Counted from the first letter of the stretch, positions 13,001 through 24,375 are shown. The stretch: 64,000 nucleotides of DNA from Xylocopa sonorina (GCF_050948175.1 NC_135206.1:1813170-1877169), one strand, 5' to 3'. Numbers and translations are program-made. The notes: generated from the letters alone by a model not told the origin.

Positions 13001-14347
13001 CAGTAACGAAAGAAAAACATAAAGATTTAAGAATCTTCAAAACTCGAAATGATAAAAATGGATTACTTTTTTAAAATAATTAATAAATGTTCATGAATTA
13101 TTTCATTAAAATTATTGTTTCAAATAAAACTAGAAATTATAAAAATGGATTACTTTTTAAAAATAGTTAATAAATGTTCATGAATTATTTCATTAAAGTT
13201 ATTGTTTCAAATAAAACTTGAAATTATAAAAATGTATTACTTTTTTAAAATAGTTAATAAATGTTCATGAACTATTTCATTAAAATTATTGTTTCAAATA
13301 ATAAAACTCATATTTTTTTATTGCTTTAAGTCATTTATAGGACATTCAGTTAATTTTGAAAATCGTCTAAATCAATTCGAACTTTAAAAATAACATTTTC
13401 GTATGAAATTCGCACAAAATTTCCTATTCATAATAAATTTCCATTAATCAAGACTAATAAAATTCCAAATAAAAAGGTCGCACAATGTAAGAATATTTTT
13501 TCATTTATTCAAATGCAATTCGTTGAATATCTCGAAACAAGAAATATATGACTTAGACCACTTTCATAATTATTGGCACATATAAATATAATTAACATTC
13601 ATAATAAAAAATGCTAATCCTATTTTATTTCTTGTTATCATTTATAAACAAAATTTAATTAATATGAGATATATATTGTAAGTGATATTAATTTGTTATT
13701 TGAAAATTGAAATTAAATGATATTTACAATTGACTAATTATGAAAGTGGTGTAAGTCTATTTGCAGCCTAGAAATTGTGAATTATTTTAATTAAATTCGC
13801 CTAAAAGAAATTTATATAATCAAATTACATATTGATAAATTAGTGCAAACACTTCCAGACTTCACATAATTAGCCTATATTTTTTAATTGTCAGATTTGC
13901 TAGCATTTAATTTTCTCGAAACAAAAGAAAATGGATTTGCACCATTTTCAAAATAAACAGTCCATATATTGTCCAATAATTTATACACAGTTTACAAGCT
14001 TAAAACTTCATATAATTTAATTATTTCCAGTGCGTTGGATTACGAAAGTGAAAAAATTGTACAAAAAGCGTTGGACAATGTTATTCAAGGAAGAACAGTT
14101 TTAGTAATTGCTCACAGATTAAGTACAATTAAAAATGCTGATATTATTGTTGTCTTACAACGAGGAATGATCGCAGAGGTAAATATTAAAATAGAAGATA
14201 AAAAAGCTAAATTATAATAATAATAATATTGAAATTAAATACTTATCGATGTGTCCTTACTTTCAGATGGGAACTCATAAAGAGTTAATCGAGAAGAAAG
14301 GTTTATATTACACGTTGATAAATGAACAAGACAAAGAGGGCACGTAA
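1021..14347 (+). CDS. ABCB10: Mitochondrial ABC transporter ABCB10 (ten exons)
   Basis: Exons: 1021-1079, 1386-1710, 2408-2575, 2672-3085, 3160-3471, 9818-10041, 10118-10292, 11707-11885, 14031-14178, 14267-14347. They join in phase to 694 residues, close to other ABCB10 proteins. This family of half-transporters sits in the mitochondrial inner membrane and works in haem and oxidative-stress physiology. The first 20 residues (MSILRTVLFK...) are basic and serine-rich like a mitochondrial presequence; that exon was chosen because it supplies the only fitting ATG and its two-base overhang completes the codon at 1386. The transmembrane domain spans about residues 110-420. The nucleotide-binding domain shows Walker A GTSGNGKST (about 486), Q-loop, signature LSGGQ (about 591), Walker B ILILDEAT and the H-loop AHRLS (about 648); all are intact. 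Introns 5, 7 and 8 carry the repeats listed separately. Start exon moderately certain, the rest highly. Confidence 0.93.
3886..4590. repeat. 15-bp minisatellite inside the foldback element
   Basis: About 45 tandem units of a 15-bp motif of the form 'gaagctttgagagtt', with variants. Because the period is a multiple of three, a 158-codon frame stays open (3892-4368), giving five-residue repeats such as SSEALRFEALR. The open frame is a consequence of the period and is not taken as a gene. Confidence 0.9.
4740..4905 (-). pseudogene. Broken Tc1/mariner-superfamily transposase tail
   Basis: Read on the - strand, the segment gives WPARSPDITPLDFFL followed by a stop where W is usual, then GTLKEK. 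The WPxRSPDLTPLDFFLWG motif is the conserved region around the last catalytic acidic residue in many insect DDE transposases. The stop and the loss of everything upstream show that it is dead. It lies inside the foldback element and may be the remnant of its autonomous parent. Confidence 0.7.
5483..6578. mobile_element. Palindromic non-autonomous DNA element
   Basis: Sequence at 5483-5740 is repeated inverted at about 6310-6575, and an inner pair of arms lies at about 5767-5820 and 5997-6050. The right end reads inward as 'cagggtgattcactactcg' and the left end has a mutated version, 'aaagtgatttactactcg'. No transposase frame is present. It abuts the foldback element, so the two probably inserted side by side or one inside the other. 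Confidence 0.65.
6728..6873. mobile_element. TTAA-flanked MITE (copy 1)
   Basis: The segment starts TTAACACGTTCGCGAAC and ends GTGAACGTGTTAA, so imperfect inverted termini are flanked by TTAA. That target site is typical of piggyBac-type transposition. The interior is AT-rich and non-coding. At least three other segments of this design occur in the window. Confidence 0.55.
7047..7740. mobile_element. Internally deleted DNA transposon, 'GGACCGTTTATTTTGAAAG' family
   Basis: Starts with tatatggaccgtttatttt and ends with the reverse complement, aaaataaacggtccatata. Its left part matches the right end of the longer copy at 12118-13967, and its right part matches that copy's left end, so it is a shortened copy in the opposite orientation. 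No coding frame remains. A solo end of the same family lies at 7960-8052. Confidence 0.75.
7960..8052. mobile_element. Solo end of the same DNA transposon family
   Basis: About 90 bp nearly identical to the right end of the 7047-7740 copy, including 'ccactttcaaaataaacgg' and the closing tccatata. No matching left end was found nearby, so this is a truncated remnant. Confidence 0.7.
8260..9737 (-). mobile_element. Mariner (mellifera-type) remnant with a triplicated internal block
   Basis: The ends are ttgggctgttcggaaag on the left and the inverted form ctctgaacaacccaa on the right, flanked by TA on both sides (8258-8259 and 9738-9739). The - strand carries transposase pieces: a C-terminal LTERWQKVLDQNGGYI-like segment near 8350-8400, a DDE-region segment with PRTSLVTRQELLQ-like residues broken by frameshifts, and an N-terminal helix-turn-helix part. 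The N-terminal part runs directly into the DQLDKL region, so the catalytic core between them is deleted. A block of about 320 bp with the N-terminal part is present three times in tandem (about 8700-9650). The element is inactive. Confidence 0.8.
10355..10620. repeat. Dispersed repeat beginning 'cagggtgttcagtaactgg'
   Basis: The stretch after 'gtaggataatgaaattatct' matches 27155-27395 in the same orientation, including 'gaagcagttgtttatgagc'. Both copies sit in introns. The 'cagggtgttc' start is common to many insect transposon ends, but no partner end was found. Confidence 0.55.
10935..11706 (+). repeat. 65-bp tandem array carrying copies of the exon 8 splice acceptor
   Basis: Twelve units of 65 bp run without interruption up to the first base of ABCB10 exon 8 (11707). 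Each holds 'ggtttccttaagttttatc', a pyrimidine-rich tract and 'gattccatcaggtga' or a variant. The last unit's 'ccatcag|gtga' is the real acceptor; the eleven upstream units repeat it, and several retain AG followed by GTGA. The array was therefore built from the natural 3' splice site. Confidence 0.9.
11920..12117. repeat. AT-rich simple repeat in ABCB10 intron 8
   Basis: Short alternating blocks of 'tataatttatatacaatt' repeat several times. A related stretch follows the transposon at 13970-14010, which suggests that the transposon inserted into this repeat. Confidence 0.7.
12118..13967 (+). mobile_element. Longest copy of the 'GGACCGTTTATTTTGAAAG' DNA transposon
   Basis: About 1.85 kb between tggaccgtttattttgaaa and the inverted aaaataaacagtccatata. 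The motif GAAAGTGGT(G/C)TAAGT recurs in both ends and at about 12450, 12620, 13550 and 13740, the pattern expected for transposase-binding sites. It holds one frame (12745-13074) and three tandem copies of about 85 bp downstream of it (13060-13310). The superfamily was not recognised. Confidence 0.75.
12745..13074 (+). CDS. Fragment of an unidentified transposon protein
   Basis: A 109-residue frame starting at ATG 12745 inside the DNA transposon. It contains SVSWLQIRWMRF, a tyrosine- and phenylalanine-rich stretch and KRGRPK, which resembles an AT-hook. I do not recognise a catalytic domain, and the frame is far too short for a full transposase, so this is probably the surviving N-terminal, DNA-binding part. 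It may also be an accessory protein. Expression is unknown. Confidence 0.5.
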   Translation: MSQPDFISTKLLEESTTRRVKNTADESVSWLQIRWMRFLKNEPYQMFYKTSLDDSEFHVVDLSPKRGRPKLYRNIKLLPLCTTTRPVTKEKHKDLRIFKTRNDKNGLLF

Positions 14348-15232
14348 TATCAGCAAAGTTTTCCAATATAGTACAATTGATGGATCAAATATTTATTTTA
14401 CAGTAGTAACAATAATTTTTAGGAATGTTTAGGGAACTACCTCTTCAGATTTTATTATATACACGGGTACATAAATATATTTATATTTATACATATAATT
14501 TAATTACTTTTATCCTTTTGTCTGCCAAATGTGATATAATGACACAAATTGTCAAACGAAACTTTTACTAGCAGATGTACGTTACAAATCTGTATTTTAG
14601 GAGTAAAAAATTATTTTCTCTTACACGTACAAACAGCTTAAATTGTATAACTGTTTTCATGAAAGAAATTCTATTGTGAGTTGCTCTTCAAAGTAAAAGT
14701 TACTATTGTGTATTATGTTTTAATAATCCATATTACGCTTTAACAATCCATTTAATACTCCGTATTACGCTTTAACAATCCATTTAATACTCCGTATTAT
14801 GGAATATTAACAATCTACACCTTTATTTTGCCCTTACGTATCAAATATCGTACATTATTTGTTTTATACGATTCCCATTTTGGTCACGTAATAGTAAAAA
14901 TGAAAACAATAGCTATATAAATTTATTTCTTGAGAGGAACTAATGAAGTAAACACGTATCTTCTTTAAGTTCACTATGATTACGCTTTTTAAGTCTTCTT
15001 AAGAATTTTTATTCACATAAAGATACGTTCCTTGGCTTCCATCTTTTAATTATAATTATCGTTGCATCTTATTGATGCTTACACAATGAAGCGCAGCAGT
15101 TAAAGTAGCTACTCAAAAGCTCCATAACTCAAATCGCTACTTTTATTTCCCTATTTAACATTTTTTGTTTCTTCAAACTTATTACAATCAATGTACAATT
15201 TTTTGTGTCTTGATATAGAAAAGTACCCTTTT
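14348..15232. other. Intergenic region between convergent ABCB10 and the mucin-like gene
   Basis: 885 bp, AT-rich. A partly repeated 'caatccatttaatactccg' lies near 14730-14800. On the - strand an AATAAA at 15142-15147 lies 86 bp after the mucin-like stop codon. No further gene was seen. Confidence 0.7.
15142..15147 (-). terminator. Poly(A) signal of the mucin-like gene
   Basis: TTTATT on the + strand reads AATAAA on the gene strand, 86 bp downstream of the stop codon at 15233. Confidence 0.5.
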
Positions 15233-18200
15233 TTAATGCAATAATTTTTTTAAAATGTTCTTTACGTGCAGCTCGAGTTTATCGACGATATTTAATATCA
15301 CTAACTTAATAGGTAATGGAACGTTCTTTAATATTGCTCTTTCATTGTACATCTGTTTCGATACATTCGTAGATTTCTCTTTTCCATTACGCCTTGATGT
15401 TTTCTCCTTGCCTGTATTCCAAGAATTCTTATGTAACGATTTTAAATATTCTTTTATGTTACTAGAATCTGAGACTGTCGTTTCTGTAACAGGCTCTATT
15501 AATCCGTATGCTCTACAAATGGCAAGTAATTCTTCGAGACTTGTGCTTGATCTAATTGTAGTTGTTAATGCGTCCTCTTGTGTAACCGGTCTGCTAGATT
15601 CATCGAATGGAGCAGATATTTCAGTAACGCTTCCAATATTATTATTAACAGACTTATTATCAGCAGAACCAATAGTAATCCCATCGATTACAATTTCAGA
15701 ACTGTTTGAATCAATGTACGTAGGAATTGTATTAATTGTGACAATAGAAGATGTTTCTAGATCATTTATAGATCCTCCGGTTACATCCTCAACGTTAGTA
15801 GCATCAGTGTTTCTAAGAGACGTATCAACGGAAGCAGTAACAAAATCACCAGTTATATTTTCGATATTGTCCATATCGATAGCAGTAAACGTTTGAGTTA
15901 CATTGTCAACATCATTTATGTTAACACGAACAGTAGTTGTAAATATCCCGTTTGCATTTATAGGAAAAGTAGTGTTTATTATATTGTCCTTTATTACTGA
16001 CGATGGAACAATCTTATCTGCGATTGAAACAAGTGACCCTGAAAGCATTGTCGATTTAAGAGAATCGTCTACAAAAGTTGTTGATTCTGTTGCTTGCGTA
16101 ACGTTCTCAATGAATTCATTATTATTCAGTCTATCTGAAAACGAGAAATTCGTTACAGCAGGCTCGATTTCCATTGTAGTTTTAAATTCATTAATCTTTT
16201 CAGTCGATGAAGCGATATTATTGCTAACAATCATGGTATCAGAATAATTTGCAGAGTCAGTATCATTGAAAAGTGCAGAGTCGTAGAAATCAGTCTTAGA
16301 ATATTCTGACTCGTTCAACAAATTGGTGAATCCAACATTTCCCACGGATACAGTGTAAGTATTGGTCTCAAAAATATTTGTAGATGTTTCTGCAACATTA
16401 GTTTCAGTCATAATCGCATCACTATTAACTTCTTCATCAATAGTGACCATATCTGCTAGTTCAGTAGTACTTTTTTCGTTACCATAGATCAGGGTTGAAA
16501 ACTTATCAATTGATATTTGAGTAGATCCATAAATTACATTCTCATTATTAAATTCACTTGCAGCTGAAATTGTTGAAATATAATCAGGTATTTCGTCTTT
16601 AATGGATAATCGTTTTGTTGTTCTACCAGTGCTCTGTTCTGGTACATTAATTGTGTTCAGAATTACTGTGGTTTCTGTTTCCACTTGTATTTCTGTATTA
16701 TCAGAAGTCATTGCAGGAGTAACGTTGATGGTTTCAGAGTTGGTAACCGACTGTTCTATATTTTTATCCACTGTTGTACTGTATTCTTCTAAATTAGATC
16801 GTCGAGTATCAGTAACTTTGAACGACGGTTCACTCGAGCCCATTTCCATGCTCGTTATAGAACTAGTTGTTGATGGATTAGTTAAAATTAGTGGTGGAAC
16901 ATTAGTGGCTACAGCTTCAGTAGTCTTTTCGATAAATTTATCTGTAATTGTATTATATTGTCCTGACTTTGTAGTATGAATTTTAGACAATGGTTTACTT
17001 GAATCTACTTCTACAGCAATAGTACTTGTTTCTAATTCCTTTTCTGTAGTGGTAATTGAATTTGTTTCTGCAATAACAGTATTTGTTTCTACTTTCTTTT
17101 CTATGGTACTAATTGAATTTGTTTCTGCAACAATACTACTTGTTTCTATTTCTTTTTCTGTACCACCAACTGAATTTGTTTCTGCAATAACAGTACTTGT
17201 TTCTACTCCCTTTTCTGGAGCAGTAACTGAATCTTCTTCTGCAACAACAGTATTTGTTTTTACTCCCTTTTCTATGGTACCAACTGAATTTGTTTCTGCA
17301 ACAACAGTATTTGTTTCTACTTCCTTCTCTGTAGTACCAACTGAATTTATTTCTGCAACAACAGTACTTGTTTCTACTTTCTTTCCTGTGTAACCAACTG
17401 AATTTGCTTCTGTAAGAACAGTACTTGTTTCTATTTCTTTTTCTGTAGTACTAACGGAATTTATTTCTACAACAACAGTACTTGTTTCTACTTTCTTTTC
17501 TGTGGTACCAACTGAATTTGCTTCTGCAACAACAGTACTTGTTTCTATTTCATTTTTTGTAGTAGCAATTGAATTTGCTTCTGCAACAATAGTACTTGTT
17601 TCTACTCTCTTTTCTGTAGTACTAACTAAATTTGCTTCTTGAACAGCATTACCTATTTCTATTTCCTTTTTTGTAGTAGTAATTGAATTTGCCTCTGCAA
17701 CGATAGTACTTGTTTCTACTTCCTTTTCTGTAGTACCAACTGAATTTACTTCTGCAACGTTAGTACTGGTTTCTACTCCCTTTGCTGTAGTACTAACTGA
17801 ATTTGCTTGTGCAACAGCATTACCTATTTCTATTTCCTTTTCTGTAGTAGTAATTGAATTTACTTCTGCAACAATACTACTTGTTTCTACTTCATTTTCT
17901 GTAGTACCAGCTGAATTTACTTCTGCAACAACAGTACTTGCTTCTATTTCACTTTTTGTAGTAGTAATTGAATTTACTTCTGCAACAATAGTACTTGTTT
18001 CTACTTCCTTTTCTGTGCTAATAATTGAATTTGTTTCTGCAACAACAGTATTTGTTTCTATTTTCTTCTCTGTAGTACTAATTGAATTTATTTCTGCAAC
18101 AATAGTACTTGTTTCTATTTCTTGTTTTGTAGTAGTAATTGAATTTGTTTCTACTCCTTTTTCTGTAGTATCAACTGAATTTACTTCTGCAACAACAGTA

Positions 18201-20179
18201 CTTGCTTCTATTTCACTTTTTGTAGTAGTAATTGAATTTGCTTCTGCAACAATAGCACTTGTTTCTACTCCCTTTTCTGTAGTACTAACTAAATTTGCTT
18301 CTTGAACAGCATTACCTATTTCTATTTCCTTTTCTGTAGTAGTAATTGAATTTACTTCTGCAACGACAGTACTTGTTTCTATTTCATTTTTTGTAGTAGT
18401 AATTGAATTTGCTTCTACAACAATACTACTTGTTTCTACTTCTTTTTCTGTGGTACCAACTGAATTTACTTCTGCAACAGTAGTACTTGTTTCTACTTCT
18501 TTTTCTGTAGTACCAACTGAATTTACTTCTGCAACAACAGTACTTGTTTCTATTTCTTTTTTTGTAGTAGTAACTGAATTTTCTTCTGCAACAACAGTAT
18601 TTGTTTCCACTCTCTTTTCTGTAGTAGTAATTGAATTTATTTCTGCACCAATAGTACTTGTTTCTACTTCTTTTTCTGTAGTACTAACTGAATCTACCTC
18701 TGCAACAACAGTACTTGTTTCCACTCCCTTTTCTGTAATACTAGACGTTACCAGATCAGGTAAAATCGACGGAGATGCGTTAATAGCATCATCTTTGGTA
18801 TCCAACTGTTTACTAATCCCTTTCATCGCAGTTATGCTGTCCCGTTGTTGTACAGGGAAATTTGTTTTCTTCTCAGACGTGCTTGTCGAATGCAACGCAG
18901 TCGACGTGGAGTCATCAATATTCGATGAACGTGACATTTCCTGAGTACGTCCCATCGTGTTTGCGACATCGTTATCTCCGGATACCAATGGCTTCGCATA
19001 AGAAACAGTCGTAAATGCTACTTCACCATCGTTAAACATCACTCTGGTCACCTTTTCTCTACTCGTACTCATTTCATCGACACTTACAGTCGTAGTTTGG
19101 CCAATATTCGCAGCAGCAATTACTTCTCCATTCGTGTACATCGTTTCGCAGTTGATCCCAACTTTTGGTACCGCTAACGAGCTGCTGTTCAACAAACACA
19201 GCGAGGAGAAAGTCCTGGAGCTTTCGCACGTGCTCGATGGCGAGCACATCTCAATCTCAGCGTCGTAAGCCATGTTTCTTGGGCACCTGTAGAAATCCTG
19301 CTGCATCTGATAGCCGTTTCTCGTGCAGGTGTAAAACAGAGCGCATTCGCCTGCAACAGAGAATGAACCTGGCCTCTTGCACTCGAAAAATCCCTTGAAG
19401 GTATCCAAATTTAACTGCACAGCATCAGAAATGTAATTCTCGCGAGGTACGAGGACGCATTTCTGTAATCTGCTCTCGAAATGCCGCTTGTTTGGGCATT
19501 CTGCTAATATCGTTTTGTTCTGCTTGCATATGTAGTAGTATCTTGGGTTGCTGCAATGAGGTTTCAACACGTTTGTGCCACAAGATTGCGTGTCATTCAA
19601 GTAAAGCACTCTGCCACCGCCTATCACACCTAAGCATCGACCCTCAGCTTTGTCAAAATATTGGTTCACTTTGCAGAGTCCAGGTTTCAGTTTCAAGTAC
19701 CTGGGATACCTGCTCTGTCCACTGTTTGCGATATCTTTGTCGTCAGTATCCTGTAAACCACCAAAGATTTATTTAAAAAAAGATGCATTCAGAATATAAT
19801 TGCAATTTGAAGATTTATTGTAAAGAATGATGAATTTCATTTATGAAAAATGTTTAAAGTATTTATTGATTGAAGATTTATTATTAAGAATGATCAATTC
19901 TTTTTTATATTATATAGATTTATGAAAAATCTTTAAAGTAATTTATTGATTCCTGCTCGAGCAATTCCAGTTATCAATAAAATTAATTGTTACTGTTAAA
20001 TGTCAAATGAATTGTTCTGATTATGTTGCAATGGAGAAAATAGTGAATATTGAGAATGAAAGAAATTCTTTGTTAAATTGCAGAGAAAAACTCACAGCTA
20101 GTTTCTTCACTGGTTGGCTAACAACGATTAGAATGACGATTAAAACGAGTAGCAGAAAAACTAGAACGAAATTCTTCAT
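15233..20179 (-). CDS. Secreted chitin-binding mucin-like protein (two exons)
   Basis: Exon 1 is 20179-20096 and exon 2 is 19750-15233; together they give 1533 residues. Exon 1 encodes a hydrophobic leader of about 20 residues (MKNFVLVFLLLVLIVILIVV), a signal peptide or anchor; its ATG and GTGAG donor fix the start. Residues about 50-125 and 145-205 are two cysteine-rich segments resembling peritrophin-A (CBM14) domains, with spacings such as CSNPRYYYICKQN and ECALFYTCTRNGYQ. Residues about 365-935 are some 30 repeats of 19 residues of the form TTEKEVETSTVVAEVNSV. The rest is Thr/Ser-rich with several N-glycosylation motifs, ending in a short basic-hydrophobic tail. A role in peritrophic matrix or cuticle is inferred from the domains. 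Orthologue not identified. Confidence 0.88.
17030..18745 (-). repeat. 57-bp coding minisatellite in the mucin-like gene
   Basis: About 30 units of 57 bp (19 codons) in frame. Units alternate between classes ending in Val-Ser/Gly-Thr-Thr-Glu-Lys and Ile-Thr-Thr-Thr-Lys, and blocks of several units recur (for example near 17640 and 18300), indicating expansion by unequal exchange. Copy number is expected to differ among individuals. Confidence 0.9.
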
Positions 20180-20520
20180 TTTCGATTGTGCCGCATGTAT
20201 CGAGGAATAGTTACTCGTAAAATGGTTTAAACAACTCTTTCACGATCGACGAAAGTTCTCTGATCGTCTTGGTAAAACGTACCAGCATTTTTATATCGAA
20301 ATACGTGCCAGATAATAATTCGAGACGGCGATAATTACGATTAACGTCACTATCGAGGATACACAAAATGCGTGCAGGTACGAGATCGTTTTCCTTGGTA
20401 GAAAATAAAGAAAACGATTGCTTTCAACGCGAGAATGAAGTTTACATATCGCTCGTTTAATTAACGATTGTTTAATCGTTCGCGATCGAATGCGTCCGTA
20501 AGCACGTTTTACAAATTGAG
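20180..20520. promoter_or_regulatory. 5' flank of the mucin-like gene
   Basis: About 340 bp of less repetitive sequence upstream of the ATG at 20179, before the minisatellite begins. It should hold the promoter, but no TATA box or initiator could be assigned with confidence. Confidence 0.4.
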
Positions 20521-23500
20521 AGAATGGAACTTTGTTGTATTAAAGATAATTCGACCAGGGATTTTTGGGGAGAGTTAGTGTAATATCCTTCTTCATTTAA
20601 ATATCGTAATTAATATGGAACTTTGTGGTATTAGATATAATTCACGCTGAGATTTCTGGCGAGAGTTAGTGGCCTGCAATGTCCTTCATTTAGTTATCCT
20701 AATCAATATGGAGTTTTATTGTATTAAAGATAATTCATCCAAGGATTTCTGGTGAAAGTTAGTGTAACATCCTTCTTCATTTAATTATCGTAATTAATAT
20801 GGAACATTGTGGTATTAAGGATAATTCCTGCTGAGATTTCTAATGAGAGTTAGTAATATGTAATGTCCTTCTTCATTTAATTATTCTAATCAACATAGAG
20901 CTTTGTTGTATTGAAGATAATTCATGCTGAGATTTCTGGTGAAAGTTAATGGCCTGTAATGTCCTTCTTCATTTAATTATCCTAATCAATATAGAGCTTT
21001 ATTGTATCAAAGATAATTCACCCAAGGATTTCTGGTGAGAGTTAATGTAACATCCTTCTTCATTTATTTATCCTAATTAATATGGAACTTTGTTATATTA
21101 AAGATAATTCATGCTGGAATTTCTGATAACAGTTAGTAGCATGTACTGTCCTTCTTCATTTAATTATCCTAATTAACACTTTAACGACCGCACGTTTACG
21201 TGTTGTTCCGGCTATCACACACATGCCGTGTGAGCGGTCGTTAAAGTGTTAATATGAAAGTTTGTTGTACTAAAGATAATGCATGCTGAGATCTCTGATG
21301 ACAGTTAGTAGTGTATAATATCCTACTCATTTAATTATGCTAATCAATATAGAACTTTGTTGTATTAAAGATAATTCACCCAAGAATTTCTAGTGACAGT
21401 TAGTGCAATATCCTTCTTCATTCATTTATCCTAATTAATATGGAACTTTGTTGTATTAAAGATAATACACTCTACGATTTCTGGTGAAAGTTAGTGGCCT
21501 GTAATGTCCTTCATTTAATTATCCTAATCAATATGGAGCTTTGTTGTATTAAAGATAATTCATGCTGCGATTTCTGGTGAAAATTAGTGGTTTATAATGT
21601 CCTTCTACATTTAATTATCCAAATAAATATAGAACCTTGTTGTATTAAAAATAATTCAACCAGGGATTTCTGGTGAGAGTTAATGTAATACCCTTCTTCA
21701 TTTAATTATCTGAATCAGTATGAAGCTTTGTTGTATTAAAGATAATTCATGCTGGGATTTCTTCATGAGAGTTAGTAGCATGTACACTGTCCTTCTTTAT
21801 TTAGTTATCTTAATTAATATGGAGCTTTATTATATTGAAGATAATTTATGCTGAGATCTCTAAGGAGAGTTACTGGCATGTAATGCCCTTCTTCATTTAA
21901 TTATCCTAATTAATATGGAACATTGTGGTATTAAGGATAATTCCTGCTGAGATTTCTAATGAGAGTTAGTAGTATGTAATGTCCTTCTTCATTTAATTAT
22001 TCTAATCAACATAGAGCTTTGTTGTATTGAAGATAATTCATGCTGAGATTTCTGGTGAAAGTTAGTGGCCTGTAATGTCCTTCATTTAGTTATCCTAATC
22101 AATATGGAGCTTTGTTGTATTAAAGATAATTCATGCTGGGATTTCTGGTGAAAGTTTGTGGCCTGTAATGTCCTTCATTTAGTTATCCTAATCAATATGG
22201 AGCTTTGTTGTATTAAAGATAATTCATGCTGGGATTTCTGGTGAAAATTAGTGGTTTATAATGTCCTTCTACATTTAATTATCCAAATAAATATAGAACC
22301 TTGTTGTATTAAAAATAATTCAACCAGGGATTTCTGGTGAGAGTTAATGTAATACCCTTCTTCATTTAATTATCCGAATCAGTATGAAGCTTTGTTGTAT
22401 TAAAGATAATTCATGCTGGGATTTCTTCATGAGAGTTAGTAGTACGTAATGTCCTTCTTCATTTAATTATTCTAATCAACATAGAGCTTTGCTGTATTGA
22501 AGATAATTCATGCTGAGATTTCTGGTGAAAGTTAATGGCCTGTAATGTCCTTCTTCATTTATCCTAATCAATATAGAACTTAGTTGTGTTAAAGATAATT
22601 CGCCCAAGAATTTTTAGTGAGAGTTAGTGTAACATCCTACTTAATTTTATTATCCTAAATAATGTGGAACTTTGTTGTACTAAAGATAATTCACGCTGAG
22701 ATTTCTGATGAGAGTTAGTAGCATGTACACTGTCCTTTATTTAGTTATCCTAATCAATATGGAGCTTTGTTGTATTAAAGATAATTCAACCAGGGATTTT
22801 TGGGGAGAGTCAGTGTAATATCCTTCTTCACCTAAAAATCGTAATTAATATGGAATTGTTGTACTAAAAATAATGCATGCTGAGATCTCTGATGAGAGTT
22901 AGTAGCATGTACACTGACCTTCTTCATTTAATTATTCTAATCAATATGGAGCTTTGTTATATTAAAGATAATTCATACTGGAATTTTTGACAAGAGTTAG
23001 TATAATATTCTTCTCCATTTAAATACCTCAATTAATATGGAGTTTTGTTGTATTAAAGATAATTCACGCTGAGATTTCTGATGAGAGTTAGTAGCATGTA
23101 CTGTCCTTCTTCATTTAATTATCTTAATTAATATGGAGCTTTATTATATTGAAGATAATTTATGCTGAGATCTCTAAGGAGAGTTACTGACGTGTAATGT
23201 CCTTCTTCATTTAATTATCTTAATTAATATGGAGCTTTATTATATTGAAGATAAATTATGCTGAGATCTCTAAGGAGAGTTACTGGCGTGTAATGTCCTT
23301 CTTCATTTAATTATCCTAATTAATATGGAACATTGTGGTATTAAAGATAATTCACGCTGAGATTTCTAATAAGAGTTAGTAGTATATACCGTCCTTCTTC
23401 ATTTAATTATTCTAATCATCATAGAACATTGCTGTATTGAAGAGAATTCATGCTTGCATTTCTGGTGAGAGTTTCTAGCATGTTATGACCTTCTTCATTT

Positions 23501-24375
23501 AATTATCCCAATCAATATCGAGCTTTGTTATATTAAAGATAATTCACACTGGGGTTTTCTGATAAGAGTTAGTATAATATTCTTCTCCATTTAAATACCT
23601 CAATTAATATGGAAGTTTGTTGTATTGAAGATAATTAATCTAGAGATTTCTTCATGAGAGTTAGTAGCATGTAATGTCCTTTTTCATTTAATTATCCTAA
23701 TCGATATGCAACTTTGTTGTATTAAAGATAATAAACAATTAATTATTTAGATAATAATTTACACTGGGGTTTCTGATATGAGTTAGTATAATATTCTTCT
23801 TCAATTAAATACCTCAATTAATATGGAACTTTGTTGTGCTGAAGACAATTCATACAGAGATTTCTTCATGGTGAAAGATAGTAGTATGTAATGTCCTTCT
23901 TCATTCAATTATCCTAATAAAATTTGTTGTATTAAGAATAATTCACCCAAGGATTTCTGATGAGAGTTAGTGTAATATCCTTCTTCACTTAATTATCCTA
24001 ATTAATATGGAACTTTGTTGTATTAAAGATAACTCATGCTGGAATTTCTGATAAGAGTTAGTATAATATTATTCTTCATTTAAATATCCAAATTAATTTT
24101 GAAATTTGTTGTATTGAAGATAATTTATGCTAAGATTTCTTCATGATGAGAGTCAGTGACCTGTAATGTCCTTCTTCATTTAATTATCCCAATCAACATG
24201 GAAGTTTGTTGTATTAAAAATAATTCATATTGAGATTTTTGGTAATACTGTCCTTCTTCATTTAATTATCCAAATTAATATGGAACTTTGTAGTATTAAA
24301 GATAATGCACGCTGGGTTTCTGTTGAGAATTAGTGGCCTGTACTGTCCTTCTTCACTTAATTATCCTAATTAATA
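20520..24375. repeat. Large minisatellite of about 95-bp units
   Basis: Roughly 40 diverged units. Each has 'atatggaactttgttgtatt', 'aaagataattcatgctgag', 'ttctggtgagagttagt' and 'gtccttcttcatttaatta'. Two or three sub-classes alternate, and longer blocks are duplicated (for example 21560-21780 and 22220-22440), so higher-order repeats are present. A TTAA-flanked MITE interrupts it at 21173-21252. No reading frame or gene is seen. Confidence 0.92.
21173..21252. mobile_element. TTAA-flanked MITE (copy 2), 80 bp
   Basis: TTAACACTTTAACGACCGC at the left and GCGGTCGTTAAAGTGTTAA at the right form near-perfect inverted termini, with TTAA at both edges. It interrupts the regular minisatellite. The ends are closely similar to the copy at 46657-46789. 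Confidence 0.8.

Noticed and set aside
15255..18944. Several + strand frames of 90-210 residues rich in serine and valine
   Set aside because: They are antisense to the long mucin-like exon and follow its 57-bp period; the - strand frame with signal peptide and chitin-binding domains is the real one.
20520..24375. CRISPR-like regular repeats
   Set aside because: The units are contiguous and diverged with no unique spacers, and the DNA is plainly eukaryotic.
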